A stretch of DNA of 64,000 nucleotides from Auanema rhodensis (GCA_964057225.1 CAXKVF010000073.1:682001-746000), one strand, 5' to 3'. Counted from the stretch's first letter, positions 23,687-38,294 are shown. Program-made: numbers and translations. The notes: generated by a model from the sequence alone, not told the origin.

Positions 23687-25094
23687 TTTAGACTAATATG
23701 GACATGGGGAATCTAATTTTGAAAACCGCATCTCTTTATCTTTCACGTGAAGCGAGTTACATACCAAGTGCACATCACGTGTACATTTAATTAGCATAAA
23801 TTAAAGTTCACGTAAATTTCAAAGTCATGGTTACCATGAACCAATATCAATAAAAATTTGTTTTTAGACTAATATGGACATGGGGAATCTAATTTTGAAA
23901 ACCGCATCTCTTTTTCTTTCACGTGAAGCGAGTTACATACCAAGTGCACATCACGTGTACATTTAATTAGCATAAATTAAAGTTCACGTAAATTTCAAAG
24001 TCATGGTTACCATGAACTAATATCAATAAAAATTTGTTTTTAGACTAATATGGACATGGGGAATCTAATTTTGAAAACCGCATCTCTTTATCTTTCACGT
24101 GAAGCGAGTTACATACCAAGTGCACATCACGTGTACATTTAATTAGCATAAATTAAAGTTCACGTAAATTTCAAAGTCATGGTTACCATGAACCAATATC
24201 AATAAAAATTTGTTTTTAGACTAATATGGACATGGGGAATCTAATTTTGAAAACCGCATCTCTTTATCTTTCACGTGAAGCGAGTTACATACCAAGTGCA
24301 CATCACGTGTACATTTAATTAGCATAAATTAAAGTTCACGTAAATTTCAAAGTCATGGTTACCATGAACCAATATCAATAAAAATTTGTTTTTAGACTAA
24401 TATGGACATGGGGAATCTAATTTTGAAAACCGCATCTCTTTATCTTTCACGTGAAGCGAGTTACATACCAAGTGCACATCACGTGTACATTTAATTAGCA
24501 TAAATTAAAGTTCACGTAAATTTCAAAGTCATGGTTACCATGAACCAATATCAATAAAAATTTGTTTTTAGACTAATATGAACATGGGGAATCTAATTTT
24601 GAAAACCGCATCTCTTTATCTTTCACGTGAAGCGAGTTACTTACCAAGTGCACATCACGTGTACATTTAATTAGCATAAATTAAAGTTCACGTAAATTTC
24701 AAAGTCATGGTTACCATGAACCAATATCAATAAAAATTTGTTTTTAGACTAATATGGACATGGGGAATCTAATTTTGAAAACCGCATCTCTTTATCTTTC
24801 ACGTGAAGCGAGTTACATACCAAGTGCACATCACGTGTACATTTAATTAGCATAAATTAAAGTTCACGTAAATTTCAAAGTCATGGTTACCATGAACCAA
24901 TATCAATAAAAATTTGTTTTTAGACTAATATGGACATGGGGAATCTAATTTTGAAAACCGCATCTCTGCATCTTTCACGTGAAGCGAGTTACATACCAAG
25001 TGCACATCACGTGTACATTTAATTAGCATAAATTAAAGTTCACGTAAATTTCAAAGTCATGGTTACCATGCACCAATATCAATAAAAATTTGTT
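23687..25094. repeat. Mixed AACC-rich monomers leading to a new 6-mer theme start
   Basis: Eight units are mostly AACC, with one a52t+AACT (23863) and one g15a carrying a private TTACTTACC (24642). The last unit (24919) is t50g+t51c (CTCTGCATC)+CACC, which takes the place of the t51c unit in a further copy of the 6-mer theme. The same CTCTGCATC variant appears once more, at 28310. Confidence 0.75.
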
Positions 25095-26150
25095 TTTAGA
25101 CTAATATGGACATGGGGAATCTAATTTTGAAAACCGCATCTCTTTTTCTTTCACGTGAAGCGAGTTACATACCAAGTGCACATCACGTGTACATTTAATT
25201 AGCATAAATTAAAGTTCACGTAAATTTCAAAGTCATGGTTACCATGCACCAATATCAATAAAAATTTGTTTTTAGACTAATATGGACATGGGGAATCTAA
25301 TTTTGAAAACCGCATCTCTTTATCTTTCACGTGAAGCGAGTTACATACCAAGTGCACATCACGTGTACAATTAATTAGCATAAATTAAAGTTCACGTAAA
25401 TTTCAAAGTCATGGTTACCATGAAGCAATATCAATAAAAATTTGTTTCTAGACTAATATGGACATGGGGAATCTAATTTTGAAAACCGCATCTCTTTATC
25501 TTTCACGTGAAGCGAGTTACATACCAAGTGAACATCACGTGTACATTTAATTAGCATAAATTAAAGTTCACGTAAATTTCAAAGTCATGGTTACCATGCA
25601 CCAATAACAATAAAAATTTGTTTTTAGACTAATATGGACATGGGGAATCTAATTTTGAAAACCGCATCTCTTTTTCTTTCACGTGAAGCGAGTTACATAC
25701 CAAGTGCACATCACGTGTACATTTAATTAGCATAAATTAAAGTTCACGTAAATTTCAAAGTCATGGTTACCATGCACCAATATCAATAAAAATTTGTTTT
25801 TAGACTAATATGGACATGGGGAATCTAATTTTGAAAACCGCATCTCTTTATCTTTCACGTGAAGCGAGTTACATACCAAGTGCACATCACGTGTACAATT
25901 AATTAGCATAAATTAAAGTTCACGTAAATTTCAAAGTCATGGTTACCATGAAGCAATATCAATAAAAATTTGTTTCTAGACTAATATGGACATGGGGAAT
26001 CTAATTTTGAAAACCGCATCTCTTTATCTTTCACGTGAAGCGAGTTACATACCAAGTGAACATCACGTGTACATTTAATTAGCATAAATTAAAGTTCACG
26101 TAAATTTCAAAGTCATGGTTACCATGAAGCAATATCAATAAAAATTTGTT
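25095..26150. repeat. 3-mer HOR, two tandem units (528 bp each)
   Basis: The order a52t+CACC, t100a+AAGC, t2c+c85a occurs twice. The third monomer ends CACC with a private CAATAACAAT in unit 1 and AAGC in unit 2. A related trio (g42a, t100a, t2c+c85a) continues to 26678, where the t100a unit has AATTGAAATT at 26490-26499. This is a three-unit contraction of the 6-mer theme, and c85a (GTGAACATC) first appears here. Confidence 0.82.
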
Positions 26151-26502
26151 TTTAGACTAATATGGACATGGGGAATCTAATTTTGAAAACCACATCTCTT
26201 TATCTTTCACGTGAAGCGAGTTACATACCAAGTGCACATCACGTGTACATTTAATTAGCATAAATTAAAGTTCACGTAAATTTCAAAGTCATGGTTACCA
26301 TGCACCAATATCAATAAAAATTTGTTTTTAGACTAATATGGACATGGGGAATCTAATTTTGAAAACCGCATCTCTTTATCTTTCACGTGAAGCGAGTTAC
26401 ATACCAAGTGCACATCACGTGTACAATTAATTAGCATAAATTAAAGTTCACGTAAATTTCAAAGTCATGGTTACCATGAAGCAATATCAATTGAAATTTG
26501 TT

Positions 26503-27910
26503 TCTAGACTAATATGGACATGGGGAATCTAATTTTGAAAACTGCATCTCTTTATCTTTCACGTGAAGCGAGTTACATACCAAGTGAACATCACGTGTAC
26601 ATTTAATTAGCATAAATTAAAGTTCACGTAAATTTCAAAGTCATGGTTACCATGAAGCAATATCAATAAAAATTTGTTTTTAGACTAATATGGACATGGG
26701 GAATCTAATTTTGAAAACCACATCTCTTTATCTTTCACGTGAAGCGAGTTACATACCAAGTGCACATCACGTGTACATTTAATTAGCATAAATTAAAGTT
26801 CACGTAAATTTCAAAGTCATGGTTACCATGAACCAATATCAATAAAAATTTGTTTTTAGACTAATATGGACATGGGGAATCTAATTTTGAAAACCGCATC
26901 TCTTTATCTTTCACGTGAAGCGAGTTACATACCAAGTGCACATCACGTGTACATTTAATTAGCATAAATTAAAGTTCACGTAAATTTCAAAGTCATGGTT
27001 ACCATGAACTAATATCAATAAAAATTTGTTTTTAGACTAATATGGACATGGGGAATCTAATTTTGAAAACCGCATCTCTTTATCTTTCACGTGAAGCGAG
27101 TTACATACCAAGTGCACATCACGTGTACATTTAATTAGCATAAATTAAAGTTCACGTAAAATTCAAAGTCATGGTTACCATGAACCAATATCAATAAAAA
27201 TTTGTTTTTAGACTAATATGGACATGGGGAATCTAATTTTGAAAACCGCATCTCTTTATCTTTCACGTGAAGCGAGTTACATACCAAGTGCACATCACGT
27301 GTACATTTAATTAGCATAAATTAAAGTTCACGTAAATTTCAAAGTCATGGTTACCATGAACTAATATCAATAAAAATTTGTTTTTAGACTAATATGGACA
27401 TGGGGAATCTAATTTTGAAAACCGCATCTCTTTATCTTTCACGTGAAGCGAGTTACATACCAAGTGCACATCACGTGTACATTTAATTAGCATAAATTAA
27501 AGTTCACGTAAATTTCAAAGTCATGGTTACCATGAACCAATATTAATAAAAATTTGTTTTTAGACTAATATGGACATGGGGAATCTAATTTTGAAAATCA
27601 CATCTCTTTATCTTTCACGTGAAGCGAGTTACATACCAAGTGCACATCACGTGTACATTTAATTAGCATAAATTAAAGTTCACGTAAATTTCAAAGTCAT
27701 GGTTACCATGAACCAATATCAATAAAAATTTGTTTTTAGACTAATATGGACATGGGGAATCTAATTTTGAAAACCGCATCTCTTTATCTTTCACGTGAAG
27801 CGAGTTACATACCAAGTGCACATCACGTGTACATTTAATTAGCATAAATTAAAGTTCACGTAAATTTCAAAGTCATGGTTACCATGAACTAATATCAATA
27901 AAAATTTGTT
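26503..27910. repeat. 8-unit segment, copy A
   Basis: The order is c85a+AAGC, g42a+AACC, AACT, AACC, AACT, AACC with ATATTAATAA, GAAAATCACATC+AACC, AACT. The same eight types appear at 28615-30022, 2112 bp on. The double change GAAAATCAC (27596-27601) is rare and ties the copies together. The fourth unit here has t131a, which copy B lacks. Confidence 0.85.
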
Positions 27911-28614
27911 TTTAGACTAATATGGACATGGGGAATCTAATTTTGAAAACCGCATCTCTTTATCTTTCACGTGAAGCGAGTTACATACCAAGTGCACATC
28001 ACGTGTACATTTAATTAGCATAAATTAAAGTTCACGTAAATTTCAAAGTCATGGTTACCATGAACCAATATTAATAAAAATTTGTTTTTAGACTAATATG
28101 GACATGGGGAATCTAATTTTGAAAACCACATCTCTTTATCTTTCACGTGAAGCGAGTTACATACCAAGTGCACATCACGTGTACATTTAATTAGCATAAA
28201 TTAAAGTTCACGTAAATTTCAAAGTCATGGTTACCATGAACCAATATCAATAAAAATTTGTTTTTAGACTAATATGGACATGGGGAATCTAATTTTGAAA
28301 ACCGCATCTCTGCATCTTTCACGTGAAGCGAATTACATACCAAGTGCACATCACGTGTACATTTAATTAGCATAAATTAAAGTTCACGTAAATTTCAAAG
28401 TCATGGTTACCATGCACCAATATCAATAAAAATTTGTTTTTAGACTAATATGGACATGGGGAATCTAATTTTGAAAACCGCATCTCTTTTTCTTTCACGT
28501 GAAGCGAGTTACATACCAAGTGCACATCACGTGTACATTTAATTAGCATAAATTAAAGTTCACGTAAATTTCAAAGTCATGGTTACCATGCACCAATATC
28601 AATAAAAATTTGTT
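27911..28614. repeat. Four monomers between the 8-unit copies
   Basis: The units are AACC with ATATTAATAA, CCACATC+AACC, CTCTGCATC with a private GCGAATTAC+CACC, and a52t+CACC. The first two look like a shortened repeat of the end of the preceding segment, and the last two are the start of the 6-mer theme. No other sequence type is present. Confidence 0.75.
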
Positions 28615-30022
28615 TTTAGACTAATATGGACATGGGGAATCTAATTTTGAAAACCGCATCTCTTTATCTTTCACGTGAAGCGAGTTACATACCAAGTGAA
28701 CATCACGTGTACATTTAATTAGCATAAATTAAAGTTCACGTAAATTTCAAAGTCATGGTTACCATGAAGCAATATCAATAAAAATTTGTTTTTAGACTAA
28801 TATGGACATGGGGAATCTAATTTTGAAAACCACATCTCTTTATCTTTCACGTGAAGCGAGTTACATACCAAGTGCACATCACGTGTACATTTAATTAGCA
28901 TAAATTAAAGTTCACGTAAATTTCAAAGTCATGGTTACCATGAACCAATATCAATAAAAATTTGTTTTTAGACTAATATGGACATGGGGAATCTAATTTT
29001 GAAAACCGCATCTCTTTATCTTTCACGTGAAGCGAGTTACATACCAAGTGCACATCACGTGTACATTTAATTAGCATAAATTAAAGTTCACGTAAATTTC
29101 AAAGTCATGGTTACCATGAACTAATATCAATAAAAATTTGTTTTTAGACTAATATGGACATGGGGAATCTAATTTTGAAAACCGCATCTCTTTATCTTTC
29201 ACGTGAAGCGAGTTACATACCAAGTGCACATCACGTGTACATTTAATTAGCATAAATTAAAGTTCACGTAAATTTCAAAGTCATGGTTACCATGAACCAA
29301 TATCAATAAAAATTTGTTTTTAGACTAATATGGACATGGGGAATCTAATTTTGAAAACCGCATCTCTTTATCTTTCACGTGAAGCGAGTTACATACCAAG
29401 TGCACATCACGTGTACATTTAATTAGCATAAATTAAAGTTCACGTAAATTTCAAAGTCATGGTTACCATGAACTAATATCAATAAAAATTTGTTTTTAGA
29501 CTAATATGGACATGGGGAATCTAATTTTGAAAACCGCATCTCTTTATCTTTCACGTGAAGCGAGTTACATACCAAGTGCACATCACGTGTACATTTAATT
29601 AGCATAAATTAAAGTTCACGTAAATTTCAAAGTCATGGTTACCATGAACCAATATTAATAAAAATTTGTTTTTAGACTAATATGGACATGGGGAATCTAA
29701 TTTTGAAAATCACATCTCTTTATCTTTCACGTGAAGCGAGTTACATACCAAGTGCACATCACGTGTACATTTAATTAGCATAAATTAAAGTTCACGTAAA
29801 TTTCAAAGTCATGGTTACCATGAACCAATATCAATAAAAATTTGTTTTTAGACTAATATGGACATGGGGAATCTAATTTTGAAAACCGCATCTCTTTATC
29901 TTTCACGTGAAGCGAGTTACATACCAAGTGCACATCACGTGTACATTTAATTAGCATAAATTAAAGTTCACGTAAATTTCAAAGTCATGGTTACCATGAA
30001 CTAATATCAATAAAAATTTGTT
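28615..30022. repeat. 8-unit segment, copy B
   Basis: This is the partner of 26503-27910, with the same order, including ATATTAATAA (about 29653) and GAAAATCAC (about 29706). The c85a unit here lacks t2c and directly follows the a52t unit. The t100a and t2c monomers of the theme have therefore been fused or lost at this junction. Confidence 0.85.
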
Positions 30023-33000
30023 TTTAGACTAATATGGACATGGGGAATCTAATTTTGAAAACCGCATCTCTTTATCTTTCACGTGAAGCGAGTTACATAC
30101 CAAGTGCACATCACGTGTACATTTAATTAGCATAAATTAAAGTTCACGTAAATTTCAAAGTCATGGTTACCATGAAGCAATATCAATAAAAATTTGTTTC
30201 TAGACTAATATGGACATGGGGAATCTAATTTTGAAAACCGCATCTCTTTATCTTTCACGTGAAGCGAGTTACATACCAAGTGAACATCACGTGTACATTT
30301 AATTAGCATAAATTAAAGTTCACGTAAATTTCAAAGTCATGGTTACCATGAACCAATATCAATAAAAATTTGTTTTTAGACTAATATGGACATGGGGAAT
30401 CTAATTTTGAAAACCACATCTCTTTATCTTTCACGTGAAGCGAGTTACATACCAAGTGCACATCACGTGTACATTTAATTAGCATAAATTAAAGTTCACG
30501 TAAATTTCAAAGTCATGGTTACCATGAACCAATATCAATAAAAATTTGTTTTTAGACTAATATGGACATGGGGAATCTAATTTTGAAAACCGCATCTCTT
30601 TATCTTTCACGTGAAGCGAGTTACATACCAAGTGCACATCACGTGTACATTTAATTAGCATAAATTAAAGTTCACGTAAATTTCAAAGTCATGGTTACCA
30701 TGAACTAATATCAATAAAAATTTGTTTTTAGACTAATATGGACATGGGGAATCTAATTTTGAAAACCGCATCTCTTTATCTTTCACGTGAAGCGAGTTAC
30801 ATACCAAGTGCACATCACGTGTACATTTAATTAGCATAAATTAAAGTTCACGTAAATTTCAAAGTCATGGTTACCATGAACCAATATCAATAAAAATTTG
30901 TTTTTAGACTAATATGGACATGGGGAATCTAATTTTGAAAACCGCATCTCTTTATCTTTCACGTGAAGCGAGTTACATACCAAGTGCACATCACGTGTAC
31001 ATTTAATTAGCATAAATTAAAGTTCACGTAAATTTCAAAGTCATGGTTACCATGAACTAATATCAATAAAAATTTGTTTTTAGACTAATATGGACATGGG
31101 GAATCTAATTTTGAAAACCGCATCTCTTTATCTTTCACGTGAAGCGAGTTACATACCAAGTGCACATCACGTGTACATTTAATTAGCATAAATTAAAGTT
31201 CACGTAAATTTCAAAGTCATGGTTACCATGAACCAATATCAATAAAAATTTGTTTTTAGACTAATATGGACATGGGGAATCTAATTTTGAAAACCACATC
31301 TCTTTATCTTTCACGTGAAGCGAGTTACATACCAAGTGCACATCACGTGTACATTTAATTAGCATAAATTAAAGTTCACGTAAATTTCAAAGTCATGGTT
31401 ACCATGAACCAATATCAATAAAAATTTGTTTTTAGACTAATATGGACATGGGGAATCTAATTTTGAAAACCGCATCTCTTTATCTTTCACGTGAAGCGAG
31501 TTACATACCAAGTGCACATCACGTGTACATTTAATTAGCATAAATTAAAGTTCACGTAAATTTCAAAGTCATGGTTACCATGAACTAATATCAATAAAAA
31601 TTTGTTTTTAGACTAATATGGACATGGGGAATCTAATTTTGAAAACCGCATCTCTTTATCTTTCACGTGAAGCGAGTTACATACCAAGTGCACATCACGT
31701 GTACATTTAATTAGCATAAATTAAAGTTCACGTAAATTTCAAAGTCATGGTTACCATGAACCAATATCAATAAAAATTTGTTTTTAGACTAATATGGACA
31801 TGGGGAATCTAATTTTGAAAACCGCATCTCTTTATCTTTCACGTGAAGCGAGTTACATACCAAGTGAACATCACGTGTACATTTAATTAGCATAAATTAA
31901 AGTTCACGTAAATTTCAAAGTCATGGTTACCATGAAGCAATATCAATAAAAATTTGTTTTTAGACTAATATGGACATGGGGAATCTAATTTTGAAAACCA
32001 CATCTCTTTATCTTTCACGTGAATCGAGTTACATACCAAGTGCACATCACGTGTACATTTAATTAGCATAAATTAAAGTTCACGTAAATTTCAAAGTCAT
32101 GGTTACCATGAACCAATATCAATAAAAATTTGTTTTTAGACTAATATGGACATGGGGAATCTAATTTTGAAAACCGCATCTCTTTATCTTTCACGTGAAG
32201 CGAGTTACATACCAAGTGCACATCACGTGTACATTTAATTAGCATAAATTAAAGTTCACGTAAATTTCAAAGTCATGGTTACCATGAACTAATATCAATA
32301 AAAATTTGTTTTTAGACTAATATGGACATGGGGAATCTAATTTTGAAAACCGCATCTCTTTATCTTTCACGTGAAGCGAGTTACATACCAAGTGCACATC
32401 ACGTGTACATTTAATTAGCATAAATTAAAGTTCACGTAAATTTCAAAGTCATGGTTACCATGAAGCAATATCAATAAAAATTTGTTTCTAGACTAATATG
32501 GACATGGGGAATCTAATTTTGAAAACCGCATCTCTTTTTCTTTCACGTGAAGCGAGTTACATACCAAGTGCACATCACGTGTACATTTAATTAGCATAAA
32601 TTAAAGTTCACGTAAATTTCAAAGTCATGGTTACCATGCACCAATATCAATAAAAATTTGTTTTTAGACTAATATGGACATGGGGAATCTAATTTTGAAA
32701 ACCGCATCTCTTTATCTTTCACGTGAAGCGAGTTACATACCAAGTGCACATCACGTGTACATTTAATTAGCATAAATTAAAGTTCACGTAAATTTCAAAG
32801 TCATGGTTACCATGAACCAATATCAATAAAAATTTGTTTTTAGACTAATATGGACATGGGGAATCTAATTTTGAAAACCGCATCTCTTTTTCTTTCACGT
32901 GAAGCGAGTTACATACCAAGTGCACATCACGTGTACATTTAATTAGCATAAATTAAAGTTCACGTAAATTTCAAAGTCATGGTTACCATGCACCAATATC

Positions 33001-33894
33001 AATAAAAATTTGTTTTTAGACTAATATGGACATGGGGAATCTAATTTTGAAAACCGCATCTCTTTATCTTTCACGTGAAGCGAGTTACATACCAAGTGCA
33101 CATCACGTGTACAATTAATTAGCATAAATTAAAGTTCACGTAAATTTCAAAGTCATGGTTACCATGAAGCAATATCAATAAAAATTTGTTTCTAGACTAA
33201 TATGGACATGGGGAATCTAATTTTGAAAACCGCATCTCTTTATCTTTCACGTGAAGCGAGTTACATACCAAGTGAACATCACGTGTACATTTAATTAGCA
33301 TAAATTAAAGTTCACGTAAATTTCAAAGTCATGGTTACCATGAAGCAATATCAATAAAAATTTGTTTTTAGACTAATATGGACATGGGGAATCTAATTTT
33401 GAAAACCACATCTCTTTATCTTTCACGTGAAGCGAGTTACATACCAAGTGCACATCACGTGTACATTTAATTAGCATAAATTAAAGTTCACGTAAATTTC
33501 AAAGTCATGGTTACCATGAACCAATATCAATAAAAATTTGTTTTTGGACTAATATGGACATGGGGAATCTAATTTTGAAAACCGCATCTCTTTATCTTTC
33601 ACGTGAAGCGAGTTACATACCAAGTGCACATCACGTGTACATTTAATTAGCATAAATTAAAGTTCACGTAAATTTCAAAGTCATGGTTACCATGAACTAA
33701 TATCAATAAAAATTTGTTTTTAGACTAATATGGACATGGGGAATCTAATTTTGAAAACCGCATCTCTTTATCTTTCACGTGAAGCGAGTTACATACCAAG
33801 TGCACATCACGTGTACATTTAATTAGCATAAATTAAAGTTCACGTAAATTTCAAAGTCATGGTTACCATGAACCAATATCAATAAAAATTTGTT
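30023..33894. repeat. Irregular run of g42a, AACT, AACC and c85a units
   Basis: Twenty-two units show no strict HOR but repeat short motifs. The string g42a+AACC, AACT, AACC starts at 30375 and again at 31255, and a g42a unit with a private GTGAATCGAG starts at 31959. From 32839 to 33718 a clear copy of the theme appears: a52t+CACC, t100a+AAGC, t2c+c85a+AAGC, g42a+AACC, a4g+AACT. The a4g change (TTTTTGGAC) first appears at 33546 and seeds the next 5-mer. Confidence 0.75.
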
Positions 33895-35654
33895 TTTAGA
33901 CTAATATGGACATGGGGAATCTAATTTTGAAAACCGCATCTCTTTATCTTTCACGTGAAGCGAGTTACATACCAAGTGCACATCACGTGTACATTTAATT
34001 AGCATAAATTAAAGTTCACGTAAATTTCAAAGTCATGGTTACCATGAAGCAATATCAATAAAAATTTGTTTCTAGACTAATATGGACATGGGGAATCTAA
34101 TTTTGAAAACCGCATCTCTTTATCTTTCACGTGAAGCGAGTTACATACCAAGTGAACATCACGTGTACATTTAATTAGCATAAATTAAAGTTCACGTAAA
34201 TTTCAAAGTCATGGTTACCATGAAGCAATATCAATAAAAATTTGTTTTTAGACTAATATGGACATGGGGAATCTAATTTTGAAAACCGCATCTCTTTATC
34301 TTTCACGTGAAGCGAGTTACATACCAAGTGAACATCACGTGTACATTTAATTAGCATAAATTAAAGTTCACGTAAATTTCAAAGTCATGGTTACCATGAA
34401 GCAATATCAATAAAAATTTGTTTTTAGACTAATATGGACATGGGGAATCTAATTTTGAAAACCACATCTCTTTATCTTTCACGTGAAGCGAGTTACATAC
34501 CAAGTGCACATCACGTGTACATTTAATTAGCATAAATTAAAGTTCACGTAAATTTCAAAGTCATGGTTACCATGAACCAATATCAATAAAAATTTGTTTT
34601 TGGACTAATATGGACATGGGGAATCTAATTTTGAAAACCGCATCTCTTTATCTTTCACGTGAAGCGAGTTACATACCAAGTGCACATCACGTGTACATTT
34701 AATTAGCATAAATTAAAGTTCACGTAAATTTCAAAGTCATGGTTACCATGAACTAATATCAATAAAAATTTGTTTTTAGACTAATATGGACATGGGGAAT
34801 CTAATTTTGAAAACCGCATCTCTTTATCTTTCACGTGAAGCGAGTTACATACCAAGTGCACATCACGTGTACATTTAATTAGCATAAATTAAAGTTCACG
34901 TAAATTTCAAAGTCATGGTTACCATGAAGCAATATCAATAAAAATTTGTTTCTAGACTAATATGGACATGGGGAATCTAATTTTGAAAACCGCATCTCTT
35001 TATCTTTCACGTGAAGCGAGTTACATACCAAGTGAACATCACGTGTACATTTAATTAGCATAAATTAAAGTTCACGTAAATTTCAAAGTCATGGTTACCA
35101 TGAAGCAATATCAATAAAAATTTGTTTTTAGACTAATATGGACATGGGGAATCTAATTTTGAAAACCGCATCTCTTTATCTTTCACGTGAAGCGAGTTAC
35201 ATACCAAGTGAACATCACGTGTACATTTAATTAGCATAAATTAAAGTTCACGTAAATTTCAAAGTCATGGTTACCATGAAGCAATATCAATAAAAATTTG
35301 TTTTTAGACTAATATGGACATGGGGAATCTAATTTTGAAAACCACATCTCTTTATCTTTCACGTGAAGCGAGTTACATACCAAGTGCACATCACGTGTAC
35401 ATTTAATTAGCATAAATTAAAGTTCACGTAAATTTCAAAGTCATGGTTACCATGAACCAATATCAATAAAAATTTGTTTTTGGACTAATATGGACATGGG
35501 GAATCTAATTTTGAAAACCGCATCTCTTTATCTTTCACGTGAAGCGAGTTACATACCAAGTGCACATCACGTGTACATTTAATTAGCATAAATTAAAGTT
35601 CACGTAAATTTCAAAGTCATGGTTACCATGAACTAATATCAATAAAAATTTGTT
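33895..35654. repeat. 5-mer HOR, two tandem units (880 bp each)
   Basis: The units 33895-34774 and 34775-35654 are AAGC, t2c+c85a+AAGC, c85a+AAGC, g42a+AACC, a4g+AACT. I noticed no difference between them. The three monomers just upstream (33191-33718: t2c+c85a, g42a, a4g) are a shorter version of the same string, so the 5-mer probably grew from it by duplication of the c85a monomer. Confidence 0.92.
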
Positions 35655-36710
35655 TTTAGACTAATATGGACATGGGGAATCTAATTTTGAAAACCGCATC
35701 TCTTTATCTTTCACGTGAAGCGAGTTACATACCAAGTGCACATCACGTGTACATTTAATTAGCATAAATTAAAGTTCACGTAAATTTCAAAGTCATGGTT
35801 ACCATGAACCAATATCAATAAAAATTTGTTTTTAGACTAATATGGACATGGGGAATCTAATTTTGAAAACCGCATCTCTTTATCTTTCACGTGAAGCGAG
35901 TTACATACCAAGTGCACATCACGTGTACATTTAATTAGCATAAATTAAAGTTCACGTAAATTTCAAAGTCATGGTTACCATGAAGCAATATCAATAAAAA
36001 TTTGTTTCTAGACTAATATGGACATGGGGAATCTAATTTTGAAAACCGCATCTCTTTATCTTTCACGTGAAGCGAGTTACATACCAAGTGAACATCACGT
36101 GTACATTTAATTAGCATAAATTAAAGTTCACGTAAATTTCAAAGTCATGGTTACCATGAAGCAATATCAATAAAAATTTGTTTTTAGACTAATATGGACA
36201 TGGGGAATCTAATTTTGAAAACCACATCTCTTTATCTTTCACGTGAAGCGAGTTACATACCAAGTGCACATCACGTGTACATTTAATTAGCATAAATTAA
36301 AGTTCACGTAAATTTCAAAGTCATGGTTACCATGAACCAATATCAATAAAAATTTGTTTTTAGACTAATATGGACATGGGGAATCTAATTTTGAAAACCG
36401 CATCTCTTTATCTTTCACGTGAAGCGAGTTACATACCAAGTGCACATCACGTGTACATTTAATTAGCATAAATTAAAGTTCACGTAAATTTCAAAGTCAT
36501 GGTTACCATGAACTAATATCAATAAAAATTTGTTTTTAGACTAATATGGACATGGGGAATCTAATTTTGAAAACCGCATCTCTTTATCTTTCACGTGAAG
36601 CGAGTTACATACCAAGTGCACATCACGTGTACATTTAATTAGCATAAATTAAAGTTCACGTAAATTTCAAAGTCATGGTTACCATGAACCAATATCAATA
36701 AAAATTTGTT
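35655..36710. repeat. Tail of the c85a/g42a string
   Basis: The six units are AACC, AAGC, t2c+c85a+AAGC, g42a+AACC, AACT, AACC. The string repeats the 5-mer without the second c85a unit and without a4g. c85a is not seen downstream of this stretch. Confidence 0.75.
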
Positions 36711-37766
36711 TTTAGACTAATATGGACATGGGGAATCTAATTTTGAAAACCGCATCTCTTTATCTTTCACGTGAAGCGAGTTACATACCAAGTGCACATC
36801 ACGTGTACATTTAATTAGCATAAATTAAAGTTCACGTAAATTTCAAAGTCATGGTTACCATGCACCAATATCAATAAAAATTTGTTTTTAGACTAATATG
36901 GACATGGGGAATCTAATTTTGAAAACCGCATCTCTTTTTCTTTCACGTGAAGCGAGTTACATACCAAGTGCACATCACGTGTACATTTAATTAGCATAAA
37001 TTAAAGTTCACGTAAATTTCAAAGTCATGGTTACCATGCACCAATATCAATAAAAATTTGTTTTTAGACTAATATGGACATGGGGAATCTAATTTTGAAA
37101 ACCGCATCTCTTTATCTTTCACGTGAAGCGAGTTACATACCAAGTGCACATCACGTGTACAATTAATTAGCATAAATTAAAGTTCACGTAAATTTCAAAG
37201 TCATGGTTACCATGAAGCAATATCAATAAAAATTTGTTTCTAGACTAATATGGACATGGGGAATCTAATTTTGAAAACCGCATCTCTTTATCTTTCACGT
37301 GAAGCGAGTTACATACCAAGTGCACATCACGTGTACATTTAATTAGCATAAATTAAAGTTCACGTAAATTTCAAAGTCATGGTTACCATGAAGCAATATC
37401 AATAAAAATTTGTTTTTAGACTAATATGGACATGGGGAATCTAATTTTGAAAACCACATCTCTTTATCTTTCACGTGAAGCGAGTTACATACCAAGTGCA
37501 CATCACGTGTACATTTAATTAGCATAAATTAAAGTTCACGTAAATTTCAAAGTCATGGTTACCATGAACCAATATCAATAAAAATTTGTTTTTAGACTAA
37601 TATGGACATGGGGAATCTAATTTTGAAAACCGCATCTCTTTATCTTTCACGTGAAGCGAGTTACATACCAAGTGCACATCACGTGTACATTTAATTAGCA
37701 TAAATTAAAGTTCACGTAAATTTCAAAGTCATGGTTACCATGAACTAATATCAATAAAAATTTGTT
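36711..37766. repeat. 6-mer theme, last full copy
   Basis: The order is CACC, a52t+CACC, t100a+AAGC, t2c+AAGC, g42a+AACC, AACT. It matches 20871-21926 except that the first unit lacks t51c and the third has AAGC instead of AAGG. It lies about 19 kb from the first copy at 17780. t100a and a52t do not recur as classes downstream, apart from the TACTATT units at 39175 and 54839. Confidence 0.85.
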
Positions 37767-38294
37767 TTTAGACTAATATGGACATGGGGAATCTAATTTT
37801 GAAAACCGCATCTCTTTATCTTTCACGTGAAGCGAGTTACATACCAAGTGCACATCACGTGTACATTTAATTAGCATAAATTAAAGTTCACGTAAATTTC
37901 AAAGTCATGGTTACCATGAAGCAATATCAATAAAAATTTGTTTTTAGACTAATATGGACATGGGGAATCTAATTTTGAAAACCACATCTCTTTATCTTTC
38001 ACGTGAAGCGAGTTACATACCAAGTGCACATCACGTGTACATTTAATTAGCATAAATTAAAGTTCACGTAAATTTCAAAGTCATGGTTACCATGAACCAA
38101 TATCAATAAAAATTTGTTTTTAGACTAATATGGACATGGGGAATCTAATTTTGAAAACCGCATCTCTTTATCTTTCACGTGAAGCGAGTTACATACCAAG
38201 TGCACATCACGTGTACATTTAATTAGCATAAATTAAAGTTCACGTAAATTTCAAAGTCATGGTTACCATGAACCAATATCAATAAAAATTTGTT
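37767..38294. repeat. Transition monomers
   Basis: Three units, AAGC, g42a+AACC and AACC, end the g42a class. After this point the array switches to units defined by g14a and t131a. Nothing else is visible. Confidence 0.75.
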
